A DNA stretch of 60,311 bases from Streptomyces sioyaensis (GCF_004122735.1 NZ_SDIF01000034.1:1-60311), one strand, 5' to 3'; shown: positions 1-8,437, numbered from the stretch's first letter. Notes: generated from the sequence alone by a model not told the origin. Translations and numbers: made by a program.

Positions 1-92
1 CTTGGTGACCGCGCCGCCGCCGGTCCACGGCCCGCCCCGGCGCCCTGCCCCAGCCCGGCGGGCCGTGGACCGGCGGCGGCGCGGTCACCAAG
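1..92. repeat. Perfect 36-bp inverted repeat flush with window start
   Basis: Bases 1-36 are the exact reverse complement of 57-92, with a 20-nt unpaired loop (37-56). The right arm is in frame with the following protease (encoding GGPWTGGGAVTK), whereas the left arm puts a TGA stop at 6-8 in that frame. Pairing ends abruptly at base 1 and at the loop. This is what a fold-back read or assembly artefact at a contig end looks like. A natural hairpin inside a protease gene is possible but less likely. Confidence 0.85.
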
Positions 93-725
93 ACCACCGG
101 CCGGGTGTTCTTCACCTACCAGGGCCGCACGGCCGCCTGCTCCGGCGACGCGGTGACCAGCGGCAACAAGAGCACGGTGATCACCGCGGGGCACTGTGTG
201 AAGCTGGGCGGCGTCTGGCACACCAACTGGGTCTTCGTCCCCGGCTACCACGACGGCCAGTCCCCGTACGGCAAGTGGGCGGCCACCAAGACGCTCTCCA
301 CTCCCCAGTGGACGGCGAGCGAGGACATCAACTACGACGTGGGCGCCGCGGTCGTCGCCCCGCTCGACGGCAAGAAGCTCACCGACGTCGTCGGCGGCCA
401 GGGCCTGTCCTTCAACTCCGGCTACAACAAGGCGATGTACGCCTTCGGCTTCCCCGCGGCCGCCCCGTACGACGGCAGCAAGCTCATCTACTGCGGCGGC
501 ACCACCTTCAAGGACCCGCTGTTCTCCGGCGACCACGGTCTGGACTGCAACATGACCGGCGGCTCCAGCGGCGGCCCCTGGCTCGCCTCGTTCGACGAGA
601 AGACCGGCACCGGTCTGCAGACCTCGGTGAACAGCTTCGGCTACCAGTTCTGGCCCCACACCATGTTCGGCCCGTACTTCGGCGACGACGCGAAGAACCT
701 CTACACGACGGCCCAGGCGACCTGA
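37..725 (+). CDS. Trypsin-like serine peptidase, 5'-truncated
   Basis: C-terminal part of a secreted chymotrypsin-fold serine protease (V8-like/trypsin-like peptidase family common in Streptomyces). The catalytic triad is visible: His in TAGHC, Asp in INYDVGAA and the nucleophile Ser in GGSSGGPW with its oxyanion-hole glycines. The N-terminal signal and propeptide are missing because the reading frame is lost in the inverted repeat at the window edge; true coding sequence probably runs in from the left through the loop (PGALPQPGGPW). The GTG codon at 105 is internal, not a credible start, since the conserved VTKTTG segment precedes it. It converges on the S53 peptidase gene, with a hairpin between them. 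Confidence 0.85.
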
Positions 726-787
726 CCGGCACCCTCAGGGCCGTACCGCCATTCGGGTGACCCACGAGGGGCGCCCGGCGCCCGAAG

Positions 788-820
788 GCCCGCCCGGCGC
801 CCCTCGGACGCCGGGCGGGC
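788..820. terminator. Hairpin between convergent protease genes
   Basis: A 12-bp perfect stem (GCCCGCCCGGCG at 788-799 with CGCCGGGCGGGC at 809-820) and a 9-nt loop lies between the stop codons of two convergent genes. There is no U-tract, as is usual in Streptomyces. It probably serves both strands. Confidence 0.65.
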
Positions 821-838
821 TCCGTCGGCCGGTCCCCC

Positions 839-2416
839 TCAGCGGTGCGACATCTCCCGCAGGGAGTCGAGCAGTTCGGTGCCGTTGGGGACCCCCAGAC
901 CGGTGCAGGCGTTCCAGCCGGGGGCGGCGCGGAAGGCACCGTTGGAGCCATCGGTGATCTCGCGGAAACCGCGTGCGGTGTGCCCCGGTGTGGCACCGGC
1001 GTACAGCAGCGGCTGGATCATGCCCAGCGGGCGCCCGAGTGCCTGCACCAGCCGGCAGACCAGGGCCGCCCAGAGAGGAGCCACGGCACTGGTGCCGCCG
1101 ATCACGGAGCGGTGGCCGTCCACGAGCACCTGATAGCCGGTGGCCGGGTCGGCGACGCCCGACACATCCGGTACGCCACGGCCCGGGGGGCTCCCGTTGT
1201 GCGGGACACCGGCGGTGGTCTGCCACGACGGAAGACCGAACGCCGCGCTGACGCCGCCGCCGGTGGCACCGTCGGCGGCCCTCCCGCCCCACACCCGCTC
1301 ATGGTGCACCTGGCCGGTGGTCGGGTCGGCGTCGAGCCGGGTGCCGCCGCAGGCCAGCGCATGCGGGCTGGAGGCCGGGAAGTCGGTGTGCGGCAGTCCG
1401 TCGCCGACCCCGTCCCCGCTGCCGTCGTCACCCGCCGCGGCACACACGGTCACGCCGAGCGCCGCGGCATCGGCGAGCGCCTCGTCGAAGACCATCCGGG
1501 CCTGGTCGGTCCACAACTCCTCGGCTGCTCCCCAGCTGATGCTCAGTGCGGCCGGCGTCGGGGTGGCGTGGACGGCGGCGCTCACCGCGTTGACGAAGCC
1601 CTGGTCGGTGTTGTGCGCGAAGTACACCTTCTGCTCCGCGCCGGGCGCCAGGGCGCCCGCGACCTCGATGTCCAGCAGCACCTCGCCGTCGGCCCCGTCG
1701 GGGTCGCGGCCCGGCACATTGCGGGCGGTCCCGACACTCACCGCGGTCACCCGGGGGATGCTCGGCAGGTCCAGCGAGGCGAAGTAGGTGTCGAGTTCGG
1801 CCCCGGCGAAGCCGCCGCCGAGTTCGATGATCGCCAGGGTCTGGCCGCTGCCGTCGGTTCCGGGCGGGAAGTGGTAGACCTCGGCCAGCTGCGACGGCTT
1901 GTAGGAGATCCGGTGGGTCTTTTTCCCGGCCCGCCGCAGATGGGGACGGGCCTGCGGCCGGTCGTCCAGTCCGAGCACCGCGACGACCACGCCCGCCAGC
2001 TCGGCGGGCACCTCCAGCGGGCCCTCGCGGTGGCGGTGCTCGACGGGGTCGCCGCCGGTCGGGTCGGGGCTGGCCGCGCGGGCCAGCCGGGTCCGGAACG
2101 CCGCGGCCATCTCGTCCGCCGTGCCGGTCACCTTGGCCCGGCGGGACGCCAGATCGACGTCGGTCACCCGCACCCCGAGGCGGCCCAGCACCTCGCGCAG
2201 CAGCTCGGCGTCGGCCGGGTCCGCACCGTACTGCCGGGCCAGCTCGGCCTGCGGGATCGTCTCGGGGCCCGTGATCAGCTCATGGGGGACCTCGGCCTTG
2301 CGGCGCAGTACGACGGTGGCTTCGATAGGCGTCGAGCCGTCTAGGGGGCCCGCCGGGCGCGCCTCGGGCGCGATCGAGCGCTCACTGCCAGGCACCTGGA
2401 CAAATCGCTCATTCAT
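839..2416 (-). CDS. S53 family serine-carboxyl peptidase (sedolisin/kumamolisin type)
   Basis: Acid-acting endopeptidase of 525 aa made as a proenzyme. Residues about 1-140 form the pro-kumamolisin activation domain (pattern EVPHELITGPETIP) and the rest the subtilisin-fold catalytic domain. The family catalytic residues are visible: Glu245 and Asp249 in GEVLLDIEV (ExxxD) and the nucleophile Ser443 in GGTSAVAP; Asp-rich turns near the C-terminus fit the Ca site. No classical signal peptide is seen, which is common among bacterial kumamolisins. I chose the ATG at 2416 (MNERFVQVPGSER, typical family N-terminus); an in-frame ATG at 2440 is the alternative and neither has a clear ribosome binding site. 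Confidence 0.88.
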   Translation of the reverse strand: MNERFVQVPGSERSIAPEARPAGPLDGSTPIEATVVLRRKAEVPHELITGPETIPQAELARQYGADPADAELLREVLGRLGVRVTDVDLASRRAKVTGTADEMAAAFRTRLARAASPDPTGGDPVEHRHREGPLEVPAELAGVVVAVLGLDDRPQARPHLRRAGKKTHRISYKPSQLAEVYHFPPGTDGSGQTLAIIELGGGFAGAELDTYFASLDLPSIPRVTAVSVGTARNVPGRDPDGADGEVLLDIEVAGALAPGAEQKVYFAHNTDQGFVNAVSAAVHATPTPAALSISWGAAEELWTDQARMVFDEALADAAALGVTVCAAAGDDGSGDGVGDGLPHTDFPASSPHALACGGTRLDADPTTGQVHHERVWGGRAADGATGGGVSAAFGLPSWQTTAGVPHNGSPPGRGVPDVSGVADPATGYQVLVDGHRSVIGGTSAVAPLWAALVCRLVQALGRPLGMIQPLLYAGATPGHTARGFREITDGSNGAFRAAPGWNACTGLGVPNGTELLDSLREMSHR

Positions 2417-2424
2417 AGCACAAA

Positions 2425-2733
2425 TTATCGACCCAACCATGGCGGAGCCGCACCCCGAGAATCCCCGACAAGGCGCCCTGCCGCCCTACGGCGGGCCCCT
2501 CCCGCGCCATATCGGCCTCTACGGGCTCGTCGCTGCCGCAACTTCTCCACGCGGTCCGGCAGTTCGTCCACCCGCCACGCGGGCAGCGCGCCGGAGAACT
2601 CCACGGTCATCCGGTAGCCGACCGGAACGTCGTCGTCGTACACATCGACCCGCGCCGGGGGCTTGTCGGTGGCCTGCACCGTCACGTCGACGAGCAGCCG
2701 AGCGCGACGCAAGCAGGGCTGGCGGGAGCACAC
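2425..2733 (-). CDS. Small hypothetical protein or gene fragment
   Basis: Weakly supported 102-aa frame. Residues about 13-70 have strongly GC-biased third positions and look like real coding sequence (LLVDVTVQATDKPPARVDVY...VEFSGALPAWRVDELP), while the Arg-rich C-terminal 30 residues look non-coding. It overlaps the last 52 nt of the CBS-domain gene, whose own tail is atypical there, so a frameshift or deletion may have joined the remains of a second gene to it. No family recognised; a start inside the frame (TTG or later) is possible. Confidence 0.35.
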   Translation of the reverse strand: MCSRQPCLRRARLLVDVTVQATDKPPARVDVYDDDVPVGYRMTVEFSGALPAWRVDELPDRVEKLRQRRARRGRYGAGGARRRAAGRLVGDSRGAAPPWLGR

Positions 2734-3164
2734 CGGTGCCCGGCGGGAGGGCTGTCCGCGGAGAGCGCTTCGAGCAGGCTGCCGGCGTGCAGGTTCGGCA
2801 GCGCGCGAGCCACATCGGCCAGCGCCACCATGCCCACCAGCCGGCGACCGTCGATGACCGGGAGGCGGCGGACCTTGTGGCCGGCCATCGTCCGGAAGAT
2901 TTCGTCCGCGTCGTCGTCCGCGCCGATGGTGACCACGCCCTGCGCGAGTTCCCCGGCTTTCGTCTGCTGGGGGTCCTTGCCCTTGCCGAGAACCTTGATC
3001 ACGATGTCCCGGTCCGTCAGCACGCCGAGGAGGCTGCCGTCACTGCCGCGAATCGGCAACGCCCCGACGCCCAGCCGGGTGAGGGTGCATGCCGCGTCCA
3101 GGACGGTGTCCTCGGCGTCGATGCACTCCACTCCTGGGGTCATGATGTCGCGTGCCACAGGCAT
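2682..3164 (-). CDS. CBS domain-containing protein
   Basis: 160-aa stand-alone Bateman module with two CBS repeats: CBS1 about residues 5-60 (MTPGVECIDAEDTVLDAA...LLGVLTDRDIVIKVL) and CBS2 about 70-130 (VVTIGADDDADEIFRTMAGHKVRRLPVIDGRRLVGMVALADV). Such proteins bind adenosyl ligands and act as energy or redox sensors; the partner is unknown here. The start has AAGGCGG 7 nt upstream. The last 25 residues (Cys-rich, HRCAPASPACVALGC) are unlike the usual short acidic tail of this family and fall in the overlap with the next frame, so the C-terminus may be altered by a frameshift. Confidence 0.85.
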   Translation of the reverse strand: MPVARDIMTPGVECIDAEDTVLDAACTLTRLGVGALPIRGSDGSLLGVLTDRDIVIKVLGKGKDPQQTKAGELAQGVVTIGADDDADEIFRTMAGHKVRRLPVIDGRRLVGMVALADVARALPNLHAGSLLEALSADSPPAGHRCAPASPACVALGCSST

Positions 3165-3263
3165 AGCGTCCGCCTTGGTGAGATCTCGGGGTTCAGCCGG
3201 GGCGCAACGAACCGGAGCGCCCGAAAACGTCTCCTCCCCAACCGGGTAGCGCTCTGCACCGAC

Positions 3264-3299
3264 CGGCAGGGGCGGGCCGAGCGGGCCGCGCCCCTGCCG
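3264..3299 (-). terminator. Hairpin downstream of the small basic protein gene
   Basis: 11-bp perfect stem (CGGCAGGGGCG / CGCCCCTGCCG) with a 14-nt loop, 44 nt past the minus-strand stop codon at 3343. Likely a factor-independent terminator without a U-tract. Confidence 0.6.
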
Positions 3300-3342
3300 T
3301 CCGGTGCACCGGCAATGCCGTGCTTCCTGCCTTCGGTTGCCG

Positions 3343-3669
3343 TCAGCGGCCGACGGCCCTGCGCAGCTGCTCCTTGGTCATGGTGGAGCGGCCGTCGATG
3401 TGCTTCCTCTTGGCCTCTGCGTAGAGCTGGTCCTTCGTGGGGCTCTGGGGGCCACGGTGGGAGCGCTCGCCGCCGCGCTGGGAGGCGGACTTGGGGTCGC
3501 GGGTCGAGGTCCTGCTTGCCGACCTCGCCTCTCCCGCCCGGGCGCGTTCCTTGTTGACGGTGCGCGCGGCGATCTCCTTCGCCCGCCCCGTGGAGGTCCC
3601 GCGCTTCACGGCGCCCTCCTTGATGTGCTCGTACTGCCGCTCACGCTTACGGCTGGATCCTGCCGGCAT
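3343..3669 (-). CDS. Small basic 'plasmid stabilization'-like protein (DUF7218-type)
   Basis: 108-aa, very Lys/Arg-rich soluble protein. Residues 1-50 (SSRKRERQYEHIKEGAVKRG..EIAARTVNKERA) form the conserved helical segment of a family often labelled plasmid stabilization protein in actinobacteria. The C-terminus (SPTKDQLYAEAKRKHIDGRSTMTKEQLRRAVGR) resembles a Rho-N/SAP-like helix-extension-helix that could bind nucleic acid. The start at 3669 is fixed by GAGGAG 6 nt upstream; upstream in-frame codons have no ribosome binding site. The actual function is unknown; the plasmid label should not be taken as evidence of a plasmid. Confidence 0.8.
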   Translation of the reverse strand: MPAGSSRKRERQYEHIKEGAVKRGTSTGRAKEIAARTVNKERARAGEARSASRTSTRDPKSASQRGGERSHRGPQSPTKDQLYAEAKRKHIDGRSTMTKEQLRRAVGR

Positions 3670-3965
3670 CACACACTCCTCATGTCGCGTTCGAGATCCT
3701 TCGTCTTCCTGTGGCGGGTACCCGCATACCGGCACGAATGCGGGCGCGCGCCTCTCCCAGTCCACGACGAAACGCCTCCCGACGCGACACGAAGGAGAGC
3801 GGCGGCGCCCGCCCCGGTCCGGCTCGGCACATACGGCCGTGCGGGCGGAGAGGAGGCACGCCCATTGCTCCGAACGGGAAAGCCGTGCGCTCCGACCGGG
3901 CCACCGACGACGGCCCTCCGGGCCGGAAGCGGGGTGACGGTGAGCCGCCGGCCGCGGTGCGGCGT

Positions 3966-5396
3966 TCAGGCTCGCACCCGGTTGCGGAAGAGGGGGCGTT
4001 TGCGTGGCAGCTTGGCCGCGGCCAGAGCGAAGGTGGCGGCCAGCACGATGCTCGCGAAGACGAAGCCGTGGAGCGTTGCCGACGCCTTGATGATTCCCGC
4101 GGCGTTGGATTCCCGATCGTTGGCCGACAGGACGAGTGCTCCCGCGGCGGCGAACCCGAAGGCCCCGCCCAATTGCCGCAGGGTTTGCCGGAGGACGGAG
4201 GCATCCGCACGTTCGTCAACGGTGACGGCGCTCATCATTTCCGCACTCAGCGCGGGAATGGGCATCCCCATCCCGAGGCCGGCGACGATCATCCCGGGGA
4301 CCTGCCACAGGTATGCGCCCCAGGGAAGAACGGCCGCCCAAGCGGCCGTCCCGAGGGTGGCGACCGCCACACCCCACAAGACAGGCACGCGGATCGCCTG
4401 GAAGCGCTCAAGGAGAAATCCGGAGGCGAAAGTTCCCACGGCCAGAGCAGCGACAAAAGGGAGCAGTGCCACGCCGGAGCCGAGCACCGTCAGGTGCAGA
4501 GCCTGTCGCAGATAGACGGCGCCGTGCACCAGCACGGGCAATTGGGCGGCCTGGACCAGGAACGTGACCGCCACGGCCGCGGCATAGGTGTGATTCCGCA
4601 AAAGGCCCAAATCGAGAAGAGGATGGGCGGCTCTCAGGATGACCCGGACCGAGAGAGCCAGCAGAAGCACGCCCGAGGCCAGGGCAGGAACCGTCCTCGC
4701 ATCAAGGCCCCAGATTCCGCTCTGGTACAGGGCGAAGACGAGCACGACCAGTGCCGGGGTCATGAGGAACGGCTGAAGGACACGGAGCGGCTCCCCCGGA
4801 GCCTGATCGCTCAACCGCGCTTTGGCGATCGCCCACAGGACCGCTCCCGCGAGCGGAATATTGATCAGGAAGACGGAAGGCCATCCGAAGAACCGCGTCA
4901 GCAAGGCCCCCGCCAGGGGCCCGAGCACGAAGAACAGCTGGGCCACACCGGCGTAGGTGGCCAAGGCCCTGCCACGCTCGTGTTCCTCGTAGACATCTGT
5001 GATGACGGTTGTGGCGACGGGGAGCATCAGCGCGGCTCCCGCCCCCTGAACCGCTCTCGCTCCGAGGAGGAGTGAGGCAGCGGGCCCGACTGCCGGCGCC
5101 AGGGCACAACCCCCGGAGGCAACGGCAAAGAGCACGACCCCGGACCGGAAGACGGGAAGGAGACCGAACTTTCGCGTCGCCATTCCGCCGACAGGCACAA
5201 GTGCCGCCAGGGACAAGGCGTAGACGAGTACCACCCGGTGCATGGCGGACGTATTCAATTCCAGGCCTCGCGCCACCGGATCGAGAGCCACCGCGACGAC
5301 CGTCACGTCGAGGAGGACCATCCCCCCGGTGCACCCCATAGCAGCAAGGACATACCGCTTGCGGGTCAGCGAGGGATCCGTGCCGGGCGAAACCAA
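3966..5396 (-). CDS. MFS transporter, DHA2 (EmrB/QacA-like) family
   Basis: 476-aa integral membrane protein with about 14 predicted hydrophobic segments. The N-terminal helix carries the DHA2 motif LLDVTVVAVALDPVARGL (motif D1). Motif A is degenerate (GGMATRKFG) and a motif C-like segment (FFVLGPLAGALLTRFFGWPSVFLINIPLAG) is present. It presumably exports drugs or metabolites by proton antiport; the substrate cannot be told from sequence. The start is a TTG at 5396 with AGGGG 6 nt upstream. There is no linked regulator of the usual TetR type. Confidence 0.82.
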   Translation of the reverse strand: MVSPGTDPSLTRKRYVLAAMGCTGGMVLLDVTVVAVALDPVARGLELNTSAMHRVVLVYALSLAALVPVGGMATRKFGLLPVFRSGVVLFAVASGGCALAPAVGPAASLLLGARAVQGAGAALMLPVATTVITDVYEEHERGRALATYAGVAQLFFVLGPLAGALLTRFFGWPSVFLINIPLAGAVLWAIAKARLSDQAPGEPLRVLQPFLMTPALVVLVFALYQSGIWGLDARTVPALASGVLLLALSVRVILRAAHPLLDLGLLRNHTYAAAVAVTFLVQAAQLPVLVHGAVYLRQALHLTVLGSGVALLPFVAALAVGTFASGFLLERFQAIRVPVLWGVAVATLGTAAWAAVLPWGAYLWQVPGMIVAGLGMGMPIPALSAEMMSAVTVDERADASVLRQTLRQLGGAFGFAAAGALVLSANDRESNAAGIIKASATLHGFVFASIVLAATFALAAAKLPRKRPLFRNRVRA

Positions 5397-5621
5397 TGTG
5401 AGCCCCTAGTGAACCCGTTTGCCGTCACCGGCTCTGCTTCGCCCTTTCCGTCCGGCGCACTGGATGCGGCCAAAGCAGAGTGACGTCACCTTAGGCCGCG
5501 ACACCGGCACAAGCTGACGCTGTCGGCGACAGGTCTCGGCGAACACCTGAACGCGCCCAGCTACGTACGGATGAACGTGATCGGCCGCGTGGGGCCGGGG
5601 CCTTCCGCCCCTCCGGCGCCG

Positions 5622-6824
5622 TCAGCTGCGCCCGGTGAGCTGCTGGCCCACCCCGAACCGGCGCAGGTCGGCGAGGACTTTCGGGTCCTGGGCGTCCAGC
5701 CAGTCGCAGAGCTGGCGGAAGGAGACCAGCCGGACGTCCTTGTATTTCTTGTCCGCCATGTGCTTGAACGCCTCCTCGACGGCGTCCATGTAAATGCCGC
5801 CGTTCCACTTCTCGAAGTGGTTGCCGATGAAGAAGGGGGCGCGGTTGGTCTCGTAGGCCCGCTTGAAGCCGTTGATGTAGGCCTCGGTGGCCTGCTTGCG
5901 CCAGCCCGGGTAGTTGACCGGCGGGGCCTTGGTGGAGTTCTTCGACTGCTGGTACATCAGGTTGTAGTCCATCGACAGGGCGTCGCGGGAATGGCCGGGG
6001 AACGGTATCCCCTGGAGCGGGAAATCCCACAGGCCCTGCTTTTTGGTGGGCCAGACCTGGAGGCCGCCGGGTGAGCTGGCGTCGTAGCGCCAGCCGAGCT
6101 TGCGTGCCGTGGGCAGCAGGTTGTCCTGGCCGAGCAGGCACGGCGTACGGCCGCCGACGAGTTCCTTGCTGTAGTCGAAGGGCAGCGGTTCGAGGTCGGT
6201 GAAACCGGTGTTGGTCCGCCACTTGGTGACGAAGTCCATGGCCTGCTTGATTTCGTCGTCCCACTGGGCGGGGGTCCAGTGCTTCACCGAGCCGGCGCCC
6301 TCGGCGCAGAAGTGGCCGTTGAAGTGGGTGCCTATCTCGTGGCCGTCCAGCCACGCCGCGCGCACGTTCTGCAGCGTCATCTTGACGTGCTCATCGGTGA
6401 GGAAGTCTATTTCGGAGTGCCCGACGGGGTTGTTCGGCGGGCGGTACATGCGCCTCTTCGACTCGGGCAGCGTATACAGCCCGGACAGGAAGAAGGTCAT
6501 CGAGGCGTTGTGGTCCTTGGCGAGCTTGCGGAACCGCGGGAAGAGGCCGTTGCCCACCTCGCCGGCGCCGTCCCAGGAGAAGACCACGAACTGCGGCGGC
6601 TTCTGGCCCGGCGCCAGTTTCTCCGGTGCGTGCGGCTGGTTGGGCTGCTTTCCGGTGTACGCCGTGGAGCCGTCGCCTATCGGCTTGGCCGGTGTTTTCT
6701 GACCGGGCTTGGTTCCGACCTTGCCGGAGTCCGACGAACCAGAGGAAGAGCAGCCGGCGACGGAAATGGCGGCTGCTGCCCCTACGCCGAGTCCGAGTAT
6801 TCCGCGCCGGTTGAATTCACGCAT
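5622..6824 (-). CDS. Polysaccharide deacetylase family lipoprotein (Tat-type signal)
   Basis: 400-aa exported protein. Residues 1-25 give a twin-arginine lipobox (NRRGILGLGVGAAAAISVAGC), followed by a Ser/Gly/Pro-rich linker and a NodB-like domain from about residue 75. In the NodB motifs, FSWDGAGE replaces the usual TFDDG (one Asp kept) and EIGTHFNGH supplies the His-x3-His metal site. Catalysis on N-acetylated glycans is therefore plausible but substrate specificity is unknown. The start at 6824 has AGGA 7 nt upstream; longer upstream frames read into a different, decayed sequence. Followed on the left by 225 nt without a gene, then the DHA2 transporter gene. Confidence 0.85.
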   Translation of the reverse strand: MREFNRRGILGLGVGAAAAISVAGCSSSGSSDSGKVGTKPGQKTPAKPIGDGSTAYTGKQPNQPHAPEKLAPGQKPPQFVVFSWDGAGEVGNGLFPRFRKLAKDHNASMTFFLSGLYTLPESKRRMYRPPNNPVGHSEIDFLTDEHVKMTLQNVRAAWLDGHEIGTHFNGHFCAEGAGSVKHWTPAQWDDEIKQAMDFVTKWRTNTGFTDLEPLPFDYSKELVGGRTPCLLGQDNLLPTARKLGWRYDASSPGGLQVWPTKKQGLWDFPLQGIPFPGHSRDALSMDYNLMYQQSKNSTKAPPVNYPGWRKQATEAYINGFKRAYETNRAPFFIGNHFEKWNGGIYMDAVEEAFKHMADKKYKDVRLVSFRQLCDWLDAQDPKVLADLRRFGVGQQLTGRS

Positions 6825-6919
6825 GGAACGGTCCTCATCGCATTCGTTAGGAGTTCTTGTCTGCGGGACGCCCAGAGAGAGGGGCAGGTGGGCGCCGGGG
6901 TTCCGTTGCGGACTGAAGA

Positions 6920-7187
6920 AGTAGAATTCTCGACGGACGGTCGCGGGGCATTCACCCTCCGAAGTCACGGGCGAGACGCAGAAAGGCGGCCCCCGGCCGA
7001 GGAATTGAGCCGGGGCGGGCCGGGTGTAGATGCGCGTGTAGTCGGCGACCACGTGGTAAGCCTCCGATGTTCCCGACGCACACGGGTCGGGAGGGGCAGC
7101 GAAGGCCGGGGCCGCGGTGGGGAGCAATCCGATCGGCACACCCATGGAGCATGACCAGGCGCAGGCGCCTGCCGTCGGAACGAACAT
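6920..7187 (-). pseudogene. Possible remnant of a small secreted protein gene
   Basis: Between the deacetylase and the esterase, one minus-strand frame has coding-like codon bias and encodes a signal-peptide-like stretch (MGVPIGLLPTAAPAFA) followed by PPDPCASGTSEAYHVVADYTRIYTRP, reminiscent of short SH3-like secreted proteins of Streptomyces. It has no convincing ribosome binding site and no stop codon of its own before the deacetylase, so it is either a remnant or chance. The rest of the 417-nt gap holds only the hairpin at 7188-7224. Confidence 0.25.
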
Positions 7188-7224
7188 TGCCGCAGCTCAG
7201 AGGGGACTCCTCTGAGCTGCGGCA
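7188..7224 (-). terminator. Strong hairpin after the esterase gene
   Basis: Perfect 16-bp stem (TGCCGCAGCTCAGAGG / CCTCTGAGCTGCGGCA) with a 5-nt loop, 18 nt beyond the stop codon of the minus-strand esterase gene. The strongest simple hairpin in this part of the window; no U-tract. Confidence 0.75.
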
Positions 7225-7241
7225 GTGAGCGGCGGGGTGGT

Positions 7242-8306
7242 TCAGCGCCCAGCGGTGTGGAGTTGGCTCTTGAGGAAGGCGATGACGGTCTGCCAGGACG
7301 GGTGGGCGGGGACGGGCCGTGTGAGGTGGCCGTGGCGGGTGGTTTCCAGGGTGGCGCCACGTTGGGTGTCGGCGTCGCTGAGCATTTCCAGGAACGTGCC
7401 GTGGCCGGTGTTCGGGAAGGAGTAGAAGCGGGCGCCCTTGTGCGTGGCGGCCAGCTTGTCGAAGAGCAGACGGCTCTGGTGGTAGGGCACGAGCTGGTCC
7501 TGCTTACCGTGGAATATCAGGAACGGCGGGGTGCGCCGCTTTCCGATGTAGGTGAGCGGGCTGGCCTCGGCGACCTTGTCGGGGCAGTCGTTGATGGCGC
7601 AGCCGAGCAGCCGCGATTCGGGCGAGTTGGGGTCGGCGTGGCATTCGCCGGGGACGGAACCGTCCTCGCGCGGCGTGCAGTCGGTGAGCATGTGCGCGTC
7701 CATCTGCCGGAAGTCGATGGGCGGGTAGAACGGCAGGGCCGCCTGGACGGCGCTGGAGGGGCCGTTGACGCCGACAGTGCCTTCCAGTTCGGGAACGTCG
7801 CCGGTCACCGCGGCCATCGTGGTGGCCCAGCCGCCGGAGGACTCGCCCATGATCGCGAAGCGCCGCGGGTCCAGGTGGTACTTCGCCGCGTTGGCACGCA
7901 GCCATCGGATGGCGCCCTTGATGTCGTGCAGCTGCGCCGGGAACTGTGCCTGTGAGCTGGAGCGGACGGCCACACCGGCCACCGCGAAACCGTGCGGGTT
8001 GAGCTGAGCGGCCACCTTGTCGGCGTCCATGCGGCCGTTGTCGGCCATCCAGCCCGAGCCGTGGGTGAAGATCACCAGGGGGACCGGGGGCCGGGACTTC
8101 GGGACGTACAGATCCAGCTTGTGGCCCTGGGTGCCGGCGGGCTGGGCGGCGGCGTAGTCGAGGTCCTTGGTGACGTCGACGCCCGGTGACGCGGCCGCGG
8201 GGACGTCTCTGGACCCCAGGGTCGTGGCCACGACGGCCACCAGTGCCGTCACGAGGACGAGGAGGGGAATACTGCGGAATGGTGTGCGCACGAGGCTGCG
8301 AAACAT
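7242..8306 (-). CDS. Secreted alpha/beta-hydrolase (esterase/lipase-like)
   Basis: 354-aa exported or membrane-anchored hydrolase. Residues 1-40 hold a basic N-terminus and one hydrophobic helix ending near AAA. The hydrolase core shows the oxyanion-hole segment FTHGSGWM, the nucleophile elbow GESSGG, the acid region HGKQDQLVP and the catalytic His in FPNTGHGT. Two Cys pairs between residues 205 and 255 suggest disulfides in an extracellular protein. AAGGAGAG precedes the ATG at 8306. It reads in the same direction as the pca operon to its right but is separated by a repeat-rich gap and is probably not part of that pathway. Substrate unknown. Confidence 0.83.
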   Translation of the reverse strand: MFRSLVRTPFRSIPLLVLVTALVAVVATTLGSRDVPAAASPGVDVTKDLDYAAAQPAGTQGHKLDLYVPKSRPPVPLVIFTHGSGWMADNGRMDADKVAAQLNPHGFAVAGVAVRSSSQAQFPAQLHDIKGAIRWLRANAAKYHLDPRRFAIMGESSGGWATTMAAVTGDVPELEGTVGVNGPSSAVQAALPFYPPIDFRQMDAHMLTDCTPREDGSVPGECHADPNSPESRLLGCAINDCPDKVAEASPLTYIGKRRTPPFLIFHGKQDQLVPYHQSRLLFDKLAATHKGARFYSFPNTGHGTFLEMLSDADTQRGATLETTRHGHLTRPVPAHPSWQTVIAFLKSQLHTAGR

Positions 8307-8330
8307 TGCTTTCTCTCCTTTTCGAATGGG

Positions 8331-8437
8331 CCCGGAGGGGCTCTAAGGGGTCCGGATGGGTCCGGATGGGCTCGGAGGGGTCCGGATGGGCTCGGGTATC
8401 AGGGGTCCTCGTTGATGACGGGGTCCTCGTTGATGAG
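8331..8437. repeat. Short tandem repeats at the 3' end of pcaDC
   Basis: Three copies of TCCGGATGGG (8351-8360, 8361-8370, 8381-8390) interspersed with CTCGGAGGGG, directly followed by two 18-bp copies of GGGGTCCTCGTTGATGA(C/G) at 8402-8437. The latter pair encodes the duplicated C-terminal peptide INEDP of PcaDC. Slippage-prone minisatellite; probably variable among strains. Confidence 0.75.

Noticed and set aside
1..92. Streptomyces telomere palindrome
   Set aside because: The palindrome is a single perfect hairpin inside protease coding sequence; telomeres carry several different palindromes in non-coding DNA.
845..2344. Long open plus-strand frame of about 500 codons across the S53 peptidase gene
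   Set aside because: Antisense shadow caused by high GC; the opposite strand has a complete catalytic enzyme and the plus frame has no recognisable motif.
3343..3669. Evidence for a plasmid from the 'plasmid stabilization' label
   Set aside because: The family is chromosomal and widespread in Streptomyces; the name is historical.
5238..5483. Small plus-strand frame at the 5' end of the DHA2 transporter gene
   Set aside because: Antisense to the well-supported start (TTG with AGGGG) of the transporter.
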